Shown here in pieces: positions 31,576-40,816 of a stretch of DNA of 64,000 nt. This stretch comes from Halarcobacter sp. Lineage in GTDB: Bacteria; Campylobacterota; Campylobacteria; Campylobacterales; Arcobacteraceae. Numbering within the stretch: position 1 is the first letter of the stretch; every line of letters starts with the position of its first letter. Where the stretch lies: contig NZ_OY780939.1 of NCBI RefSeq assembly GCF_963675975.1, forward strand, positions 2,728,001 to 2,792,000, given 5' to 3'. Under the pieces are notes generated by a model that was not told the origin of the DNA, did no database searches, and worked only from the letters and a program-made list of their open reading frames with translations. The translations under genes and the position numbers were made by a program.

Positions 31576-32925
31576 ATGGCTAAGAAAAAAACATCATTAT
31601 TTGAGTGTCAACATTGTGGAGAACAAAGTGCAAAATGGTTAGGTAAATGTCCAAATTGTGGTTCTTGGGACTCATTTATTGAATTAAATCAAGAGCAACA
31701 AGAGGTTTTAAAACAAACTGCAAAAGTTGTAAATACTACTTCAAAAGCAACTCCAATAACACAAATTCAACAAGATGATGTAACAAGATTTTCTTCATAC
31801 AACGATGAATTTGATTTAGTTTTAGGTGGAGGAATTGTTCCTGGAAGTTTAACTTTAATTGGTGGAAGTCCAGGAGTTGGAAAATCTACACTTCTTTTAA
31901 AAGTAGCAGGAAGTATTGCAAAGTCTGGCAAAAAAGTTTTATATGTATCAGGGGAAGAAAGCTCAGGACAGATTAAACTTCGTGCAAATAGACTTGATGC
32001 AAACCATGATAAATTATATCTTTTAAGTGAAATAAAACTTGAAGAGATACTTGATGAACTATTAAGAGATGAGTATGAAGTTTGTATCATAGACTCAATT
32101 CAAACAATTTATTCTAGTGCTATTACATCAGCGCCAGGTTCAGTTTCACAAGTAAGAGAGATCACTTTTGAGCTTATGAGAAAAGCAAAAGAGAGTGATA
32201 TCGCAATGTTTATAATTGGTCATATCACAAAAGATGGAAGTATTGCAGGACCAAGAGTTTTAGAACATATGGTTGATACTGTTTTATATTTTGAAGGGGA
32301 AGCAAGTAGAGAATTAAGAATGTTAAGAGGTTTTAAAAACAGATTTGGTTCAACTTCTGAAATAGGTATTTTTGAGATGACCCAAGAGGGACTAATTTCT
32401 GCAAAAGATATAGCTTCAAAGTTTTTTGATAAAAGTAAAGCCCAAAGTGGTTCAGCTTTAACTGTAGTTATGGAAGGAAGTCGTGCTCTTATAATTGAAG
32501 TTCAAGCTTTAGTTACAGAATCAACTTATCCAAACCCAAAAAGAACAGCTACAGGTTTTGATGGAAACAGATTAAATATGCTTTTAGCTTTACTTGAAAA
32601 GAAAATCGATTTACCTTTAAATCATTATGATGTATTTGTAAATATAAGTGGTGGTATAAAGATTAAAGAGAGTTCCGCTGATTTAGCAGTAATCGCTGCA
32701 ATTATTAGTTCATTTAGAGATAGACCTATTTCTAAAGAATCTACATTTATAGGGGAAGTATCTCTTACAGGTGAGATAAAAGATGTTTATTCTATTGATT
32801 TAAGATTAAAAGAAGCGCAAGCACAAGGGATAAGAAAAGCTGTAATCGCTCAAAAAACAAATCTAAAACTTGATTTAAAAACCTTTGCAGTAGATGAAGT
32901 ATCTAAGATGATAGAGCTATTTTAA
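31576..32925 (+). CDS. radA: DNA repair protein RadA
   Basis: The 449-residue RecA-like protein processes branched DNA during recombination. Its zinc finger is CQHCGEQSAKWLGKCPNCG. The ATPase has Walker A GGSPGVGKSTLLL and Walker B VCIIDSIQT. The RadA-specific KNRFG motif is present in FKNRFGSTSEIG. The C-terminal Lon-protease-like domain has ISGGIKIKESSADLAV and GEVSLTGEI. In C. jejuni radA neighbours ftsY; here the two are separated by about 6.7 kb of other genes. Confidence 0.98.
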   Translation: MAKKKTSLFECQHCGEQSAKWLGKCPNCGSWDSFIELNQEQQEVLKQTAKVVNTTSKATPITQIQQDDVTRFSSYNDEFDLVLGGGIVPGSLTLIGGSPGVGKSTLLLKVAGSIAKSGKKVLYVSGEESSGQIKLRANRLDANHDKLYLLSEIKLEEILDELLRDEYEVCIIDSIQTIYSSAITSAPGSVSQVREITFELMRKAKESDIAMFIIGHITKDGSIAGPRVLEHMVDTVLYFEGEASRELRMLRGFKNRFGSTSEIGIFEMTQEGLISAKDIASKFFDKSKAQSGSALTVVMEGSRALIIEVQALVTESTYPNPKRTATGFDGNRLNMLLALLEKKIDLPLNHYDVFVNISGGIKIKESSADLAVIAAIISSFRDRPISKESTFIGEVSLTGEIKDVYSIDLRLKEAQAQGIRKAVIAQKTNLKLDLKTFAVDEVSKMIELF

Positions 32926-32935
32926 ATAGCTCTAT
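32911..32935. terminator. Bidirectional terminator at the radA / thioesterase junction
   Basis: ATAGAGCTAT and its complement ATAGCTCTAT (32911-32920, 32926-32935) flank a 5-base T/A loop. The stem overlaps the radA stop and the end of the convergent thioesterase gene, so 3' ends of both mRNAs share it. Confidence 0.65.
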
Positions 32936-33336
32936 TTCCCTACTCTTTTATTAGCTCCTGCCATAAGTCTGTCTTTTGTAACAATCGCTCTTGTGTGAGT
33001 ACCCTCACCTATTTTTCCACCTGAATCTTCAACCTCTATAGAAAACTTATAAAGTTTACCTTCCATTCCAACAAAAGTTGCTGTAGATTTAACAATATCT
33101 CCACAAAGAGTTGGAGCAAGATGTTTAACATTAACTTCAACACCAACAGATAATTCACCTTCATTTAAAAAAGGGATTAAAACTTTTGCTGCACTAGCTT
33201 CCATTAAGGCAATCATTCTTGCAGTTGCAAAAACTTCAGGAAAGTTATCTTCCTTTGAGATACCTAAATTTTTAGCTAAATCTTTTCTATCAACTTTAAA
33301 TTCAATAAAATCACTAGTTCCATTTTCTAATTGCAT
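32932..33336 (-). CDS. Hot-dog-fold thioesterase (FlK-like)
   Basis: The 134-residue protein has the single hot-dog fold of the thioesterase/FlK group: PEVFATARMIALMEASAAK (central helix), GVEVNVKHLAPTLCGD and EGTHTRAIV. It probably hydrolyses a small acyl-CoA; substrate unknown. It is divergent from ybeY, with 115 bases between. Confidence 0.82.
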   Translation of the reverse strand: MQLENGTSDFIEFKVDRKDLAKNLGISKEDNFPEVFATARMIALMEASAAKVLIPFLNEGELSVGVEVNVKHLAPTLCGDIVKSTATFVGMEGKLYKFSIEVEDSGGKIGEGTHTRAIVTKDRLMAGANKRVGK

Positions 33337-33418
33337 ACCTACTCCTATGTTTTTTATATTCTATATTCTCTATACTTAAATAAAAATCTATTTTTTAGCT
33401 ACTCATTTGTAAACTTTA

Positions 33419-33426
33419 GATATAAT
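33419..33426 (+). promoter_or_regulatory. Candidate -10 element of ybeY
   Basis: GATATAAT ends 25 bases before the ybeY ATG and fits the same pattern as elements at 36125, 39006 and 40783. Confidence 0.45.
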
Positions 33427-33451
33427 CCGCCAAAATAATAATGGATAAAAT

Positions 33452-33871
33452 ATGATTGATTTAGATAATCAGACCGATTTTAATATTGATATCTCTTCTT
33501 TAGAAAATATAGTTGAAGATTTAACACAAAAAGATATTGAATTAATAATAGTTAATAATGATGCGATAAAAGAGTTAAATAAAGAACACAGAAATATTGA
33601 TAAAGCAACTGATGTTTTAAGTTTTCCACTTGAATTTGAAATGCCAAATATGCCTTTAGGCTCAATTATCGTTTCAGTTGATTTTGTGGAAGAAAAAGCA
33701 AAAGAATATAATCATAGTTTAGAAGATGAGTTTAAACTTCTTTTTATTCATGGTTTACTTCATCTATTAGGGTTCGATCATGAAGTTGATAATGGCGAGC
33801 ATAGAAAAAAAGAGGAAGAATTGATAAATAAATATAACTTGCCAAAAAGTTTAATAGTAAGGAATTCATAA
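33452..33871 (+). CDS. ybeY: Endoribonuclease YbeY
   Basis: The 139-residue metalloprotein has the zinc motif H-x3-H-x5-H in HGLLHLLGFDH and the preceding ATDVLSFPLEFE. It takes part in 16S rRNA 3'-end maturation and ribosome quality control. Length is typical. The Ca/Na antiporter gene follows after one base, indicating co-transcription. Confidence 0.97.
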   Translation: MIDLDNQTDFNIDISSLENIVEDLTQKDIELIIVNNDAIKELNKEHRNIDKATDVLSFPLEFEMPNMPLGSIIVSVDFVEEKAKEYNHSLEDEFKLLFIHGLLHLLGFDHEVDNGEHRKKEEELINKYNLPKSLIVRNS

Positions 33872-33872
33872 T

Positions 33873-34790
33873 ATGGATATACTAATTTTTGTTGTTGCAA
33901 TGACTGCTTTGATTTATGGAGCAGATTTTATTATTGAACAAAGTGAAAGAATTGCTCTTCACTATAATATTTCACCTTTTGTAATTGGTGCAACTTTAAT
34001 TGCACTTGGTACTTCTTTACCTGAAATGGCAGTATCAATTTCTGCATCAAGTAAAGGTAGTGGAGATATTGCAGTTGCAAATGTAATTGGAAGTACAATA
34101 TTTAATATAGCTTTAGTATTAGGTGCAGTATTTCTAATCTCTAAAAAAATCAAACCAGATAGAGATCTTTTTGCAAAAGATTCAGCTTGGGCTTTATTTC
34201 CTATTTTAGTTTTTATACTTATGAGTATTGATGGAAAATTAAACTTTGTAGATGGTCTGTTATTTGTAATTTTGATGATTGGATACTTAATGTTTCTTAT
34301 CACTTCAAATCAAGTTGAAGAGCTTGATGATGAAATAAAAAAAGAAAAGTTTGCTTGGGGGAAAACCTCAGTTATGCTACTAATAGGTTTTGTTTTAACT
34401 ATTGCTGGTGCAGACTTTGCAATTGACAGTGCAGGAAATATTGCTAGAAGTTTTGGAATTAGTGAATGGGTAATTGGTCTATTTCTAGTTGCTTTTGGTA
34501 CATCTTTACCTGAATTAACAATTTCTATAAAATCAGCTTTAAATAATAATGCAGACTTAGCAATTGGTAATATTATTGGTTCAAATGTTGCAAACTTTAC
34601 TATGGTTTTAGGTATAAGTTCAATGGTAAATCCACTAAATGTAAATTTAAGTGGAAACTTTTTTGATATTGCAGCTGCCTTTATCTTATCACTTATGTTA
34701 GTATTTATAACAGCAAATAAACTTTATAATAAAAGTGCAGGTATTGTTTTAATGGTAGTATTAGGATTAGTTATTCAAAATAGCCTATAA
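33873..34790 (+). CDS. Calcium/sodium antiporter (YrbG/CaCA family)
   Basis: The 305-residue inner-membrane protein has about ten hydrophobic segments and the two inverted CaCA alpha repeats: IGATLIALGTSLPEMAVSI with NVIGSTIFNI, and LFLVAFGTSLPELTISI with NIIGSNVANFT. Both contain the ion-binding Glu. It exchanges Ca2+ or another cation for Na+ or H+. It is translated directly after ybeY. Confidence 0.95.
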   Translation: MDILIFVVAMTALIYGADFIIEQSERIALHYNISPFVIGATLIALGTSLPEMAVSISASSKGSGDIAVANVIGSTIFNIALVLGAVFLISKKIKPDRDLFAKDSAWALFPILVFILMSIDGKLNFVDGLLFVILMIGYLMFLITSNQVEELDDEIKKEKFAWGKTSVMLLIGFVLTIAGADFAIDSAGNIARSFGISEWVIGLFLVAFGTSLPELTISIKSALNNNADLAIGNIIGSNVANFTMVLGISSMVNPLNVNLSGNFFDIAAAFILSLMLVFITANKLYNKSAGIVLMVVLGLVIQNSL

Positions 34791-34804
34791 GGCTATCTTG
34801 AAGT

Positions 34805-35206
34805 TTATTGACATTTAGAGCAAATTCCTGAAAATACAACTTTTGTATCTTCTACTTTAAAGTTAGAAATTGTTGCTATAGATTCATTTAAAATAGATGT
34901 ATCAACATGAATATCTTCTATATATCCACAAGATGAACAAACAAGATGAGAGTGTTCCTCTTTTGCTAATTCATAAACTGATTTAGCTTCTGGAATTTTT
35001 ACTTCATTTAAAAAAATCTTTTCAACCATTGCATTTACATTTTTATATATAGTTGCAAGTGATATTGAAGGAAATTTTTTTAATAAATTTTGATATAACT
35101 CATCAATATTCATATGTCCATTTTTATATAATTCATCAACAATTGCAACCCTTTGTGGAGTAACTTTAAGATCGTACTCTTTTAACAAAACTGAGCTATT
35201 GAACAT
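34805..35206 (-). CDS. Fur-family regulator, PerR-like
   Basis: The 133-residue protein has a winged helix (LKVTPQRVAIVDEL, then ISLATIYKNVNAM), the HSHLVCSSCGYIEDIHVD metal segment and a second Cys pair in GICSKCQ for the structural zinc. It resembles the C. jejuni PerR peroxide sensor more than Fur. The divergent rrc gene, a peroxide-detoxifying protein, supports a peroxide-stress role. The 234-base gap between the two holds two overlapping dyads that may be its operators. Confidence 0.88.
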   Translation of the reverse strand: MFNSSVLLKEYDLKVTPQRVAIVDELYKNGHMNIDELYQNLLKKFPSISLATIYKNVNAMVEKIFLNEVKIPEAKSVYELAKEEHSHLVCSSCGYIEDIHVDTSILNESIATISNFKVEDTKVVFSGICSKCQ

Positions 35207-35306
35207 ATTTTTTCCTTTCCCGTATTATTTTACATAAAATTTATTTAATTTTTGCTATACGGACCAATTCATCATGTAATCTTAGTATATTAAACTTGTT
35301 TTTTTA

Positions 35307-35347
35307 TTTACTAATTAATATTAGTAAAAGAAAATTATTTTCTTTTA
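35307..35347. promoter_or_regulatory. Two overlapping long inverted repeats between perR-like gene and rrc
   Basis: Dyad 1 (35307-35328) is TTTACTAAT and ATTAGTAAA separated by four bases. Dyad 2 (35325-35347) is TAAAAGAAAAT and ATTTTCTTTTA separated by one base. Both are perfect and share four bases. They sit about 94-134 bases before rrc and 101-141 bases before the PerR-like start. The rest of the 35207-35440 gap shows only AT-rich promoter-like sequence. Confidence 0.6.
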
Positions 35348-35440
35348 AGATTATATTAAATGTAAGTATGTTTAAATTATGATTGTAATATAGTATGTTT
35401 ATTATAAACTAAGTCTATAAAAAAACTATAAGGAGAAATT

Positions 35441-36094
35441 ATGAGACAATACGAATCGTACAAATGTAACAAATGTGGAAATATAGTTGAAGTACAAAAT
35501 GTTGGTGGGGGAGAACTTCACTGCTGTGGTCAAGCAATGGAGATGATTACAGAAAATCTTACAGCTGTTAATCTTATGAAAGCATTTGCTGGTGAATCAA
35601 TGGCAAGAAACAAATATGAGTATTATGCAAAAGTTGCACAAAAAGAGGGATACAGAGATATAGCTGAACATTTCCAAAGAGCTGCAAACAATGAGAAAAA
35701 GCATGCGAACTTAGAACTTAGAGCATATAATGAGATGATTAAAGGTAAAGAGTTAGGTAATACAATTGAAAATCTTAATGATGCAATTGCTGGTGAAAGT
35801 TATGAAAATGTAACAATGTACCCTGATTTTGCTGCAGTTGCTAAAGATGAAGGTAAAAAACAAATTTCTAAAATGCTTGAGATGATTGGTAAAATTGAAA
35901 TTGAACATGAAAATATGTATAAAATGTTACTTGAAAGACTTGAATCAGGAAAAGAGTTTGAAAGTGATGATGAAGATGAAGAGTGGATCTGTGAAGTCTG
36001 TGGACATGTTCACAGAGGTAAAAAAGCACTAAAAATGTGTCCTGTTTGTAAACATCCACAAGAATATCAATCAAGATTAAATTCTAAAAAATAA
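35441..36094 (+). CDS. rrc: Desulforubrerythrin (Rrc)
   Basis: The 217-residue non-haem iron protein has three parts. Residues ~1-35 are a desulforedoxin-like site (CNKCGNIVEV, then LHCCGQAM). Residues ~40-165 are a ferritin-like four-helix di-iron domain (AFAGESMARNKYEYY, NNEKKHANLE, AIAGESYENVTMYP, IEIEHENMY). Residues ~178-212 are a rubredoxin (WICEVCGHVHRG, MCPVCKHPQEY). It matches C. jejuni Rrc in length and order, which reduces hydrogen peroxide in the cytoplasm. It has AAGGAG and probable PerR control. Confidence 0.96.
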   Translation: MRQYESYKCNKCGNIVEVQNVGGGELHCCGQAMEMITENLTAVNLMKAFAGESMARNKYEYYAKVAQKEGYRDIAEHFQRAANNEKKHANLELRAYNEMIKGKELGNTIENLNDAIAGESYENVTMYPDFAAVAKDEGKKQISKMLEMIGKIEIEHENMYKMLLERLESGKEFESDDEDEEWICEVCGHVHRGKKALKMCPVCKHPQEYQSRLNSKK

Positions 36095-36100
36095 ATATAT

Positions 36101-36124
36101 TAAGAGTAGATTTTTCTACTCTTA
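36101..36124. terminator. Hairpin after rrc
   Basis: TAAGAGTAG at 36101-36109 and CTACTCTTA at 36116-36124 form a perfect 9-bp stem with loop ATTTTT. It lies 6 bases after the rrc stop, without a clear U-tract. Confidence 0.5.
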
Positions 36125-36132
36125 GATAAAAT
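36125..36132 (+). promoter_or_regulatory. Candidate -10 element of the secreted nuclease gene
   Basis: GATAAAAT ends 32 bases before the TTG start at 36165, directly after the rrc hairpin. Confidence 0.4.
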
Positions 36133-36164
36133 ACCAATTCATTTATTAAGATTATGGAGATGTT

Positions 36165-37709
36165 TTGGTAAGACTTTTTTTATTGCTTTTTCTAAGCATC
36201 TGTTTATATGCAAAAGATTTCACTGTTAGTTCATACAATGTGGAAAACCTTTTTGATTTAGAACTTAATAAAACAGATTACAAAGAGTATAAACCAAATA
36301 CAAATTCAAACTGGAATAAAAAAACTTTCAATATAAAACTCTCAAACACTATAAAAGTATTAAAAGATTTAGACAGTGATATTATCGCTTTACAAGAGAT
36401 TGAAAATAAAGAACTAATAAAACTTTTATTAAAAATACTTCCAGAATATAAGTATTATTCTTTTTCTAAATATCCAAATGCTAGTGTAGGTGTTGGATTT
36501 TTAAGTAAAATTAAAATTATAAAAAATAAAACAATAAATGTAAAATTTTCAAATAAAATATTCAGACCAATATTAGAAACAACATTTAAATTAGATGATT
36601 TTCAATTTAAAATTTTTAATAATCATTGGCCATCAAAAAGATCACCTGAAAGCTATAGAATAAAATACGCAAAAAAACTTTTTGATAGAATTAATGAACT
36701 TCCAGAGGGTTATGATTATATATTACTTGGTGATTTTAACTCAAACTATAATGAGTTTGAAACAATCTACTACAATAAAGAGTTAAACAATACCCAAAGT
36801 TTAACAGGAATTAATCAAGTATTAAATACAACTATAGATAAAAACTATATTACAAAAGAAGATATTTTAAAATATAAGAAAAGAGTTCATTATAACTTGT
36901 GGTTAGAGTTAGCTTTTGAAGGTAGATTTTCAAGTAAATACAGAGGTGAGAATCAAACCCCTGATAATATACTTGTTTCTGCATCTTTATTTGATAACAA
37001 AAATATATCTTTCAAAATAAATAGTTTCAAGGTATTTAAACCCTCATATTTATATAAAAATAAAAAGATAAATAGATGGCAAACAGTTAATAAAAAACAT
37101 AAAGGATATGGCTTTTCAGATCATCTACCTATTAGCGCAAGTTTTACAACAGCTAAAGTAATAAAAAAAGAAAGCACAAATAAAAAAATAAAACATATCT
37201 CTCAATTATATGAAAAAATCAAATTAACTGAATCTATAGATTTAAAAGATATAATAGTAATTTATAAAAATGCAAATAATGCAATTATAAAACAAAAAAA
37301 TGATAGAGCAATTTACCTTTTTAACAATGCACAAGGCTTGATAGAAGGAAACTTTTATAATATAAAAGTGTTCCAAATAAAAAACTACTTTGGTCTAAAA
37401 GAGATAAAAGATTTTAAAATTGTAAAAAATAATGGTAAATTTCTAGATTATGAAAATTTATATTTAGATTTAAATAAACTAAATATAGACGACTTAAAAT
37501 ATCAAAATGAAATAGTAAAAGATATAGAAGGCTTATATAAAAATGGAAATTTTTATTACAAAGATAAAGTTATAAATATATATTTTAGAAATAAAGAGGA
37601 TAAACCAAATAATACAATGAACATAAAAATTAAACGTGCTCAAATAGGATATTATAAAGATAAAATACAATTGGTAATCCATAAAAAAAGTGATTTTGAT
37701 GTTAATTAA
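36165..37709 (+). CDS. Secreted endonuclease/exonuclease/phosphatase-family protein
   Basis: The 514-residue protein starts at TTG; ATGs just upstream are out of frame. A signal peptide (LFLLLFLSICLYA) is followed by the EEP fold: SYNVENLFD, ALQEIENKEL (metal Glu), FNNHWPSKRS (His), LLGDFNSNYNEFE (Asp/Asn) and GFSDHLPIS (Asp-His). The last ~150 residues resemble an OB-fold nucleic-acid-binding tail. It is probably an extracellular or periplasmic DNase used for nutrient scavenging or biofilm turnover. It overlaps murJ by 11 bases. Confidence 0.88.
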   Translation: MVRLFLLLFLSICLYAKDFTVSSYNVENLFDLELNKTDYKEYKPNTNSNWNKKTFNIKLSNTIKVLKDLDSDIIALQEIENKELIKLLLKILPEYKYYSFSKYPNASVGVGFLSKIKIIKNKTINVKFSNKIFRPILETTFKLDDFQFKIFNNHWPSKRSPESYRIKYAKKLFDRINELPEGYDYILLGDFNSNYNEFETIYYNKELNNTQSLTGINQVLNTTIDKNYITKEDILKYKKRVHYNLWLELAFEGRFSSKYRGENQTPDNILVSASLFDNKNISFKINSFKVFKPSYLYKNKKINRWQTVNKKHKGYGFSDHLPISASFTTAKVIKKESTNKKIKHISQLYEKIKLTESIDLKDIIVIYKNANNAIIKQKNDRAIYLFNNAQGLIEGNFYNIKVFQIKNYFGLKEIKDFKIVKNNGKFLDYENLYLDLNKLNIDDLKYQNEIVKDIEGLYKNGNFYYKDKVINIYFRNKEDKPNNTMNIKIKRAQIGYYKDKIQLVIHKKSDFDVN

Positions 37710-39000
37710 ATCTATTTTTACAAACAGTAGTGGTATTTTACTTTCAAGAATTTTAGGTTTTATTAGAGATCTATTAACAGCATCAATTTTAGGTGCAAAT
37801 ATATATTCAGATATATTTTTTGTAGCATTTAAAATACCAAATCTATTTAGAAGAATATTTGCAGAAGGTGCATTTACTCAGGCTTTTATACCCTCTTATG
37901 CAAAATCAAAATATAAAATTAGATTTTCATCAATTATATTTCTTCAACTAATTGCATTTTTAATAGTTTTATCACTTCTTGTAACCCTATTTTCAAGTTT
38001 AATTACAAAAGCTGTTGCCTTTGGTTTTGATGACAAAACTATTGATTTAGCATCACCTTTAGTTGCAATAAACTTTTATTATCTACCATTAATTTTTATT
38101 GTTACTTTTATGGCCGCGCTATTACAATATAAAAACCATTTTGCCACAACTGCATTTTCAACCTCATTATTAAATTTAAGTTTAATTGCAGCACTTATTA
38201 TCTCAAAAAATTATGATAAATATGAGATTACATTTTATCTATCTTATGGTGTGCTTATTGGTGGAATATTACAAATCATAGTCCATTTACTTGCAATAAA
38301 AAAATATAATTTATGTAAGATATTTACTTTTAAGAAACATGAAAAAAAAGAAGAAAACAAATTTTATAAAAACTTTTTTGCCGCAACAATGGGAAGTTCT
38401 ACTGCTCATTTATCTGCTTTTTTAGATACATGGTTAGCTTCATTTTTAGTTACAGGATCAATCTCTTATTTATATTATGCAAACAGAGTATTTCAATTAC
38501 CTTTGGCTCTTTTTGCAATTGCAACTTCAGTTGCCCTGTTTCCAATGATAGCCCGTGCAATAAAAAATAAAGATGAAGATAAAGCCTTACAACTTATGAA
38601 AAAATCCTCTTTAATCTTATTCTCACTTCTTTTAATAGCTACCTTAATAGGTATAGTATTAAATGATGAAATAATCTGGTTACTTTTTGAAAGAGGTGCT
38701 TTTACAAGCAATGACACTTCAAATACTGCTTTGATATTAACTATGTACTTAATTGGACTACTGCCATATGGATTAGCAAAAATATTCTCTTTATGGTTAT
38801 ATGCAAAAGAAGAGCAATTTTTAGCAGCTAAAATTTCTGTTAAATCACTTGGAGCTAATATTATATTTTCATTAATATTAATTGGACCATATGAAGCTGC
38901 AGGATTAGCCTTTGCAAGTACATTAAGTGGCTTTATACTTTTCTTTTTAACCCTAAAAGCTTTTGGTTTTAAAAGATTAAAAACACTCTATTTTATGTAA
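37699..39000 (+). CDS. murJ: Lipid II flippase MurJ
   Basis: The 433-residue polytopic protein (about 12-14 helices) opens MLIKSIFTNSSGILLSRILG, typical of Campylobacterota MurJ, then RRIFAEGAFTQAFIPSY. It flips the peptidoglycan precursor lipid II across the inner membrane. The frame also allows a GTG at 37690. The ATG at 37699 is chosen because family members start close to this Phe/Ile-Lys-Ser pattern. It overlaps the nuclease stop and precedes msbA by 41 bases. Confidence 0.95.
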   Translation: MLIKSIFTNSSGILLSRILGFIRDLLTASILGANIYSDIFFVAFKIPNLFRRIFAEGAFTQAFIPSYAKSKYKIRFSSIIFLQLIAFLIVLSLLVTLFSSLITKAVAFGFDDKTIDLASPLVAINFYYLPLIFIVTFMAALLQYKNHFATTAFSTSLLNLSLIAALIISKNYDKYEITFYLSYGVLIGGILQIIVHLLAIKKYNLCKIFTFKKHEKKEENKFYKNFFAATMGSSTAHLSAFLDTWLASFLVTGSISYLYYANRVFQLPLALFAIATSVALFPMIARAIKNKDEDKALQLMKKSSLILFSLLLIATLIGIVLNDEIIWLLFERGAFTSNDTSNTALILTMYLIGLLPYGLAKIFSLWLYAKEEQFLAAKISVKSLGANIIFSLILIGPYEAAGLAFASTLSGFILFFLTLKAFGFKRLKTLYFM

Positions 39001-39005
39001 CTTTT

Positions 39006-39013
39006 GATAAAAT
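39006..39013 (+). promoter_or_regulatory. Candidate -10 element of msbA
   Basis: GATAAAAT ends 28 bases before the msbA ATG, in the short gap after murJ. Confidence 0.4.
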
Positions 39014-39041
39014 ATTAACTTAACTAAGAAATAGGATAATA

Positions 39042-40751
39042 ATGAAAGACTTTTTTAAATACTATATACCTTTTTATAAAAATTATAAATTAAAAATTTT
39101 CTATGCTTTTATAGGAATTTTATTAGTTGCCGGAGGAAGTGCTGGGTTAGCTTATATTGTGAAACCACTTCTTGATGAAGTGTTTATTGCAAAAGATGAG
39201 CAGATGTTATATATGGTACCAGTATTACTAATTTTAGTTCAAACTGCACAAGGCTTTGGAAAATATATTCAAGTCTATTATGTTTCTTATATTGGTCAAG
39301 ATATTATTAGAATCACAAGAGATAGATTATTAAAACATATTTTAACCCTTGATATAGCATTTTTTCAAAAAAAGCATGGTGGAGAATTAATATCTAGAAT
39401 TACAAATGATATAAATAGAATTCAAAATGCAGTATCAAACCAAATTGCTGGTTTTATAAGGGAAACTTTAACTATTATTGCATTAATAGGTGTTGTAATT
39501 TATCAAAGTGCCGAATTGGCATTTTATGGACTTATCGTTATGCCTCTAGCAATATATCCAATGGCTGTTCTTGCAAAAAAAATGAAAAAGTTATCATTTA
39601 GATCTCAAGAAAGTGCATCAGATATCACTTCACATTTAAGTGAAACTTTTAATAATGTTGAAATTATTAAAGCAAATTGTACAGAAAAACTTGAGCTTGA
39701 TAAATTTGAAAACCATAACAAAAACTTTTTTGATATAAATATTAAAGCAGTAAAAACTTCTGAATTAACTTCACCAATTATGGAATTTTTAGGTGCAATT
39801 GCTGCGGCTATAGTTATTATCTACGGTGGTTCTGAAGTTATAAATGGAGAGCTTACAGCTGGTTCATTTATGTCTTTTATTGCTGCACTTTTTATGCTAT
39901 ATACACCATTAAAAAGAATTTCTGCAATTTATAATCAATTACAAGGTGCAATTGCTGCCCATGAAAGAGTGTTATCTGTTTATTCTATAGAATCAACTAT
40001 ACCAACAGGAGATAAAGAATTCCCAAAAAATATCGAAAAAATAGAATTTAAAAATGTGGAATTAAAATATGATGATTTTATTGCTTTAAAAGATATAAAT
40101 TTAACAGCAGTAAAAGGGGAAAAGTTTGCCTTAGTTGGAGATAGTGGAGGAGGAAAATCTTCTCTAATAAATCTATTAATTAGATTTTATGATACGCATG
40201 CTGGTGAAATTTTATTTAATGATTCAAACCTGCAAGATATTGATATAACATCGTTAAGAACAAATATATCTGTTGTTACCCAAAGAGTTTATATTTTTAA
40301 TGATTCTGTAGCATCCAATGTAGCATATGGTTATAAAATAGATGAGCAAAGAGTAATAAATGCTTTAAAACAAGCACATGCATATGATTTTGTTTCAAGT
40401 TTAGAAGATGGTATCTATACAAAACTTGATGAATTTGGTACAAATTTAAGTGGTGGGCAAAGACAAAGAATTGCCATAGCAAGAGCTTTATATAAAAATC
40501 CTCAAATACTAATTTTAGATGAAGCAACATCAGCACTTGATAATGAGAGTGAATCAATTATTTCAGAAGTGATTGATGAAGTTTCTAAAGATAGAATAAC
40601 TTTTGTTATTGCCCATAGATTAAGTACAATTAAAAATGCTGATAAAATTGCAGTATTTAAAAAAGGTAAAATTGTTTGCATCGACAATGAAAAAAATCTT
40701 CTTGAAAACTGTAGTGAATACAAGAGACTTTATAATCTAGCAAATATATAG
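39042..40751 (+). CDS. msbA: MsbA-type lipid exporter ABC transporter
   Basis: The 569-residue half-transporter has six transmembrane helices in the first ~310 residues and an ATPase with Walker A GDSGGGKSS, signature LSGGQRQRIAIARAL, Walker B ILILDEATSALD and H-loop IAHRLST. It probably flips lipid A core or another lipid-linked precursor. The position next to pyrD, an M16 peptidase and dapA matches the msbA locus of C. jejuni as I know it. Confidence 0.93.
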   Translation: MKDFFKYYIPFYKNYKLKIFYAFIGILLVAGGSAGLAYIVKPLLDEVFIAKDEQMLYMVPVLLILVQTAQGFGKYIQVYYVSYIGQDIIRITRDRLLKHILTLDIAFFQKKHGGELISRITNDINRIQNAVSNQIAGFIRETLTIIALIGVVIYQSAELAFYGLIVMPLAIYPMAVLAKKMKKLSFRSQESASDITSHLSETFNNVEIIKANCTEKLELDKFENHNKNFFDINIKAVKTSELTSPIMEFLGAIAAAIVIIYGGSEVINGELTAGSFMSFIAALFMLYTPLKRISAIYNQLQGAIAAHERVLSVYSIESTIPTGDKEFPKNIEKIEFKNVELKYDDFIALKDINLTAVKGEKFALVGDSGGGKSSLINLLIRFYDTHAGEILFNDSNLQDIDITSLRTNISVVTQRVYIFNDSVASNVAYGYKIDEQRVINALKQAHAYDFVSSLEDGIYTKLDEFGTNLSGGQRQRIAIARALYKNPQILILDEATSALDNESESIISEVIDEVSKDRITFVIAHRLSTIKNADKIAVFKKGKIVCIDNEKNLLENCSEYKRLYNLANI

Positions 40752-40782
40752 ATACCTATTAACTTTTTTTCAATAGTTTTTA

Positions 40783-40790
40783 GATAAAAT
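40783..40790 (+). promoter_or_regulatory. Candidate -10 element of pyrD
   Basis: GATAAAAT ends 26 bases before the TTG start of pyrD in the 65-base gap after msbA. Confidence 0.4.
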
Positions 40791-40816
40791 ATTAAAATTT
40801 TTTATAAAGGACCTCT

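Noticed and set aside
37690-37698. GTG start three codons upstream for MurJ
   Set aside because: The ATG at 37699 matches the usual start of the family; the GTG has no better ribosome-binding site.
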